39,487 bases of DNA from Candidatus Zambryskiibacteriota bacterium (GTDB taxonomy: Bacteria > Patescibacteriota > Minisyncoccia > Phycocordibacterales > Zambryskibacteraceae): positions 45,316 through 84,802 of the forward strand of contig JACPAD010000003.1 in assembly GCA_016180955.1 (NCBI GenBank), read 5' to 3'. The notes under the pieces are model-generated. The model searched no databases. It saw nothing but the letters and a program-made list of their open reading frames with translations, and had not been told where the DNA came from. How positions within the stretch are numbered: position 1 is the first letter of the stretch; every line of letters begins with the position of its first letter. The translations under genes and the position numbers were made by a program. This document shows positions 39,250 through 39,487 of this stretch, in pieces.

Positions 39250-39487
39250 GGAGCCTAAACCGCTTAGAGAAGCCTTCGGCGAAGCCTTGGCCAAATTGGG
39301 TGCTGAATATCCAGAAATTGTCGTGGTCGACTGCGACTTGGCTGGCGCCACTAAAGTAGATAAATTTAAAGCCGCATATCCTACACGCTTTTTCCAATTT
39401 GGTATTCAGGAAGCCAATGCGGTGGGCGTTGCGGCGGGGCTTGCTAACTCCGGATTCAGGCCGTTCGTGGCAAGCTTTGCCGCCTTC
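39248..39487 (+). CDS. Transketolase, C-terminal subunit (truncated by window end)
   Basis: MEPKPLREAFGEALAKLGAEYPEIVVVDCDLAGATKVDKF...FFQFGIQEANAVGVAAGLANSGFRPFVASFAAF. Confidence 0.92.
   Translation, partial: MEPKPLREAFGEALAKLGAEYPEIVVVDCDLAGATKVDKFKAAYPTRFFQFGIQEANAVGVAAGLANSGFRPFVASFAAF

Overview
The window looks like a chromosomal segment of a Candidate Phyla Radiation (Patescibacteria, probably Parcubacteria-like) bacterium. This is inferred from gene content, interrupted rRNA genes, leaderless-looking genes and small conserved proteins. It contains: (i) the 3' two-thirds of a 23S rRNA gene, interrupted at the E. coli ~1931/1932 site by a ~1-kb group I-like intron encoding a LAGLIDADG homing endonuclease (LHE); (ii) an odd 5S locus in which a complete 5S gene appears to sit inside a second, split 5S-like gene; (iii) a physically unlinked 16S rRNA gene (~11.95-14.45 kb) with its own promoter, processing stem and terminator, interrupted at ~E. 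coli 1399/1400 by an ~850-nt group II-like, LHE-encoding insertion, and ending without a recognisable anti-Shine-Dalgarno sequence; (iv) tRNA-Ile(GAT); (v) housekeeping genes (RodA-like, SecD, SecF), a Cas2/PaaX-like gene bracketed by a dispersed inverted-repeat motif, and a VirD4/TraG-like ATPase; and (vi) a ~20-kb glycan locus (glycosyltransferases, methyltransferases, carbamoyltransferase, flippase, oxidoreductases, sugar-phosphate enzymes, split transketolase). Best leads: nested 5S genes, the missing anti-SD alongside leaderless and SD-bearing gene sets, the LHE insertion in the 16S decoding centre with a possible reverse-transcriptase relic, and the IR/Cas2-like element. All product names come from reading translations by eye; no searches were run.
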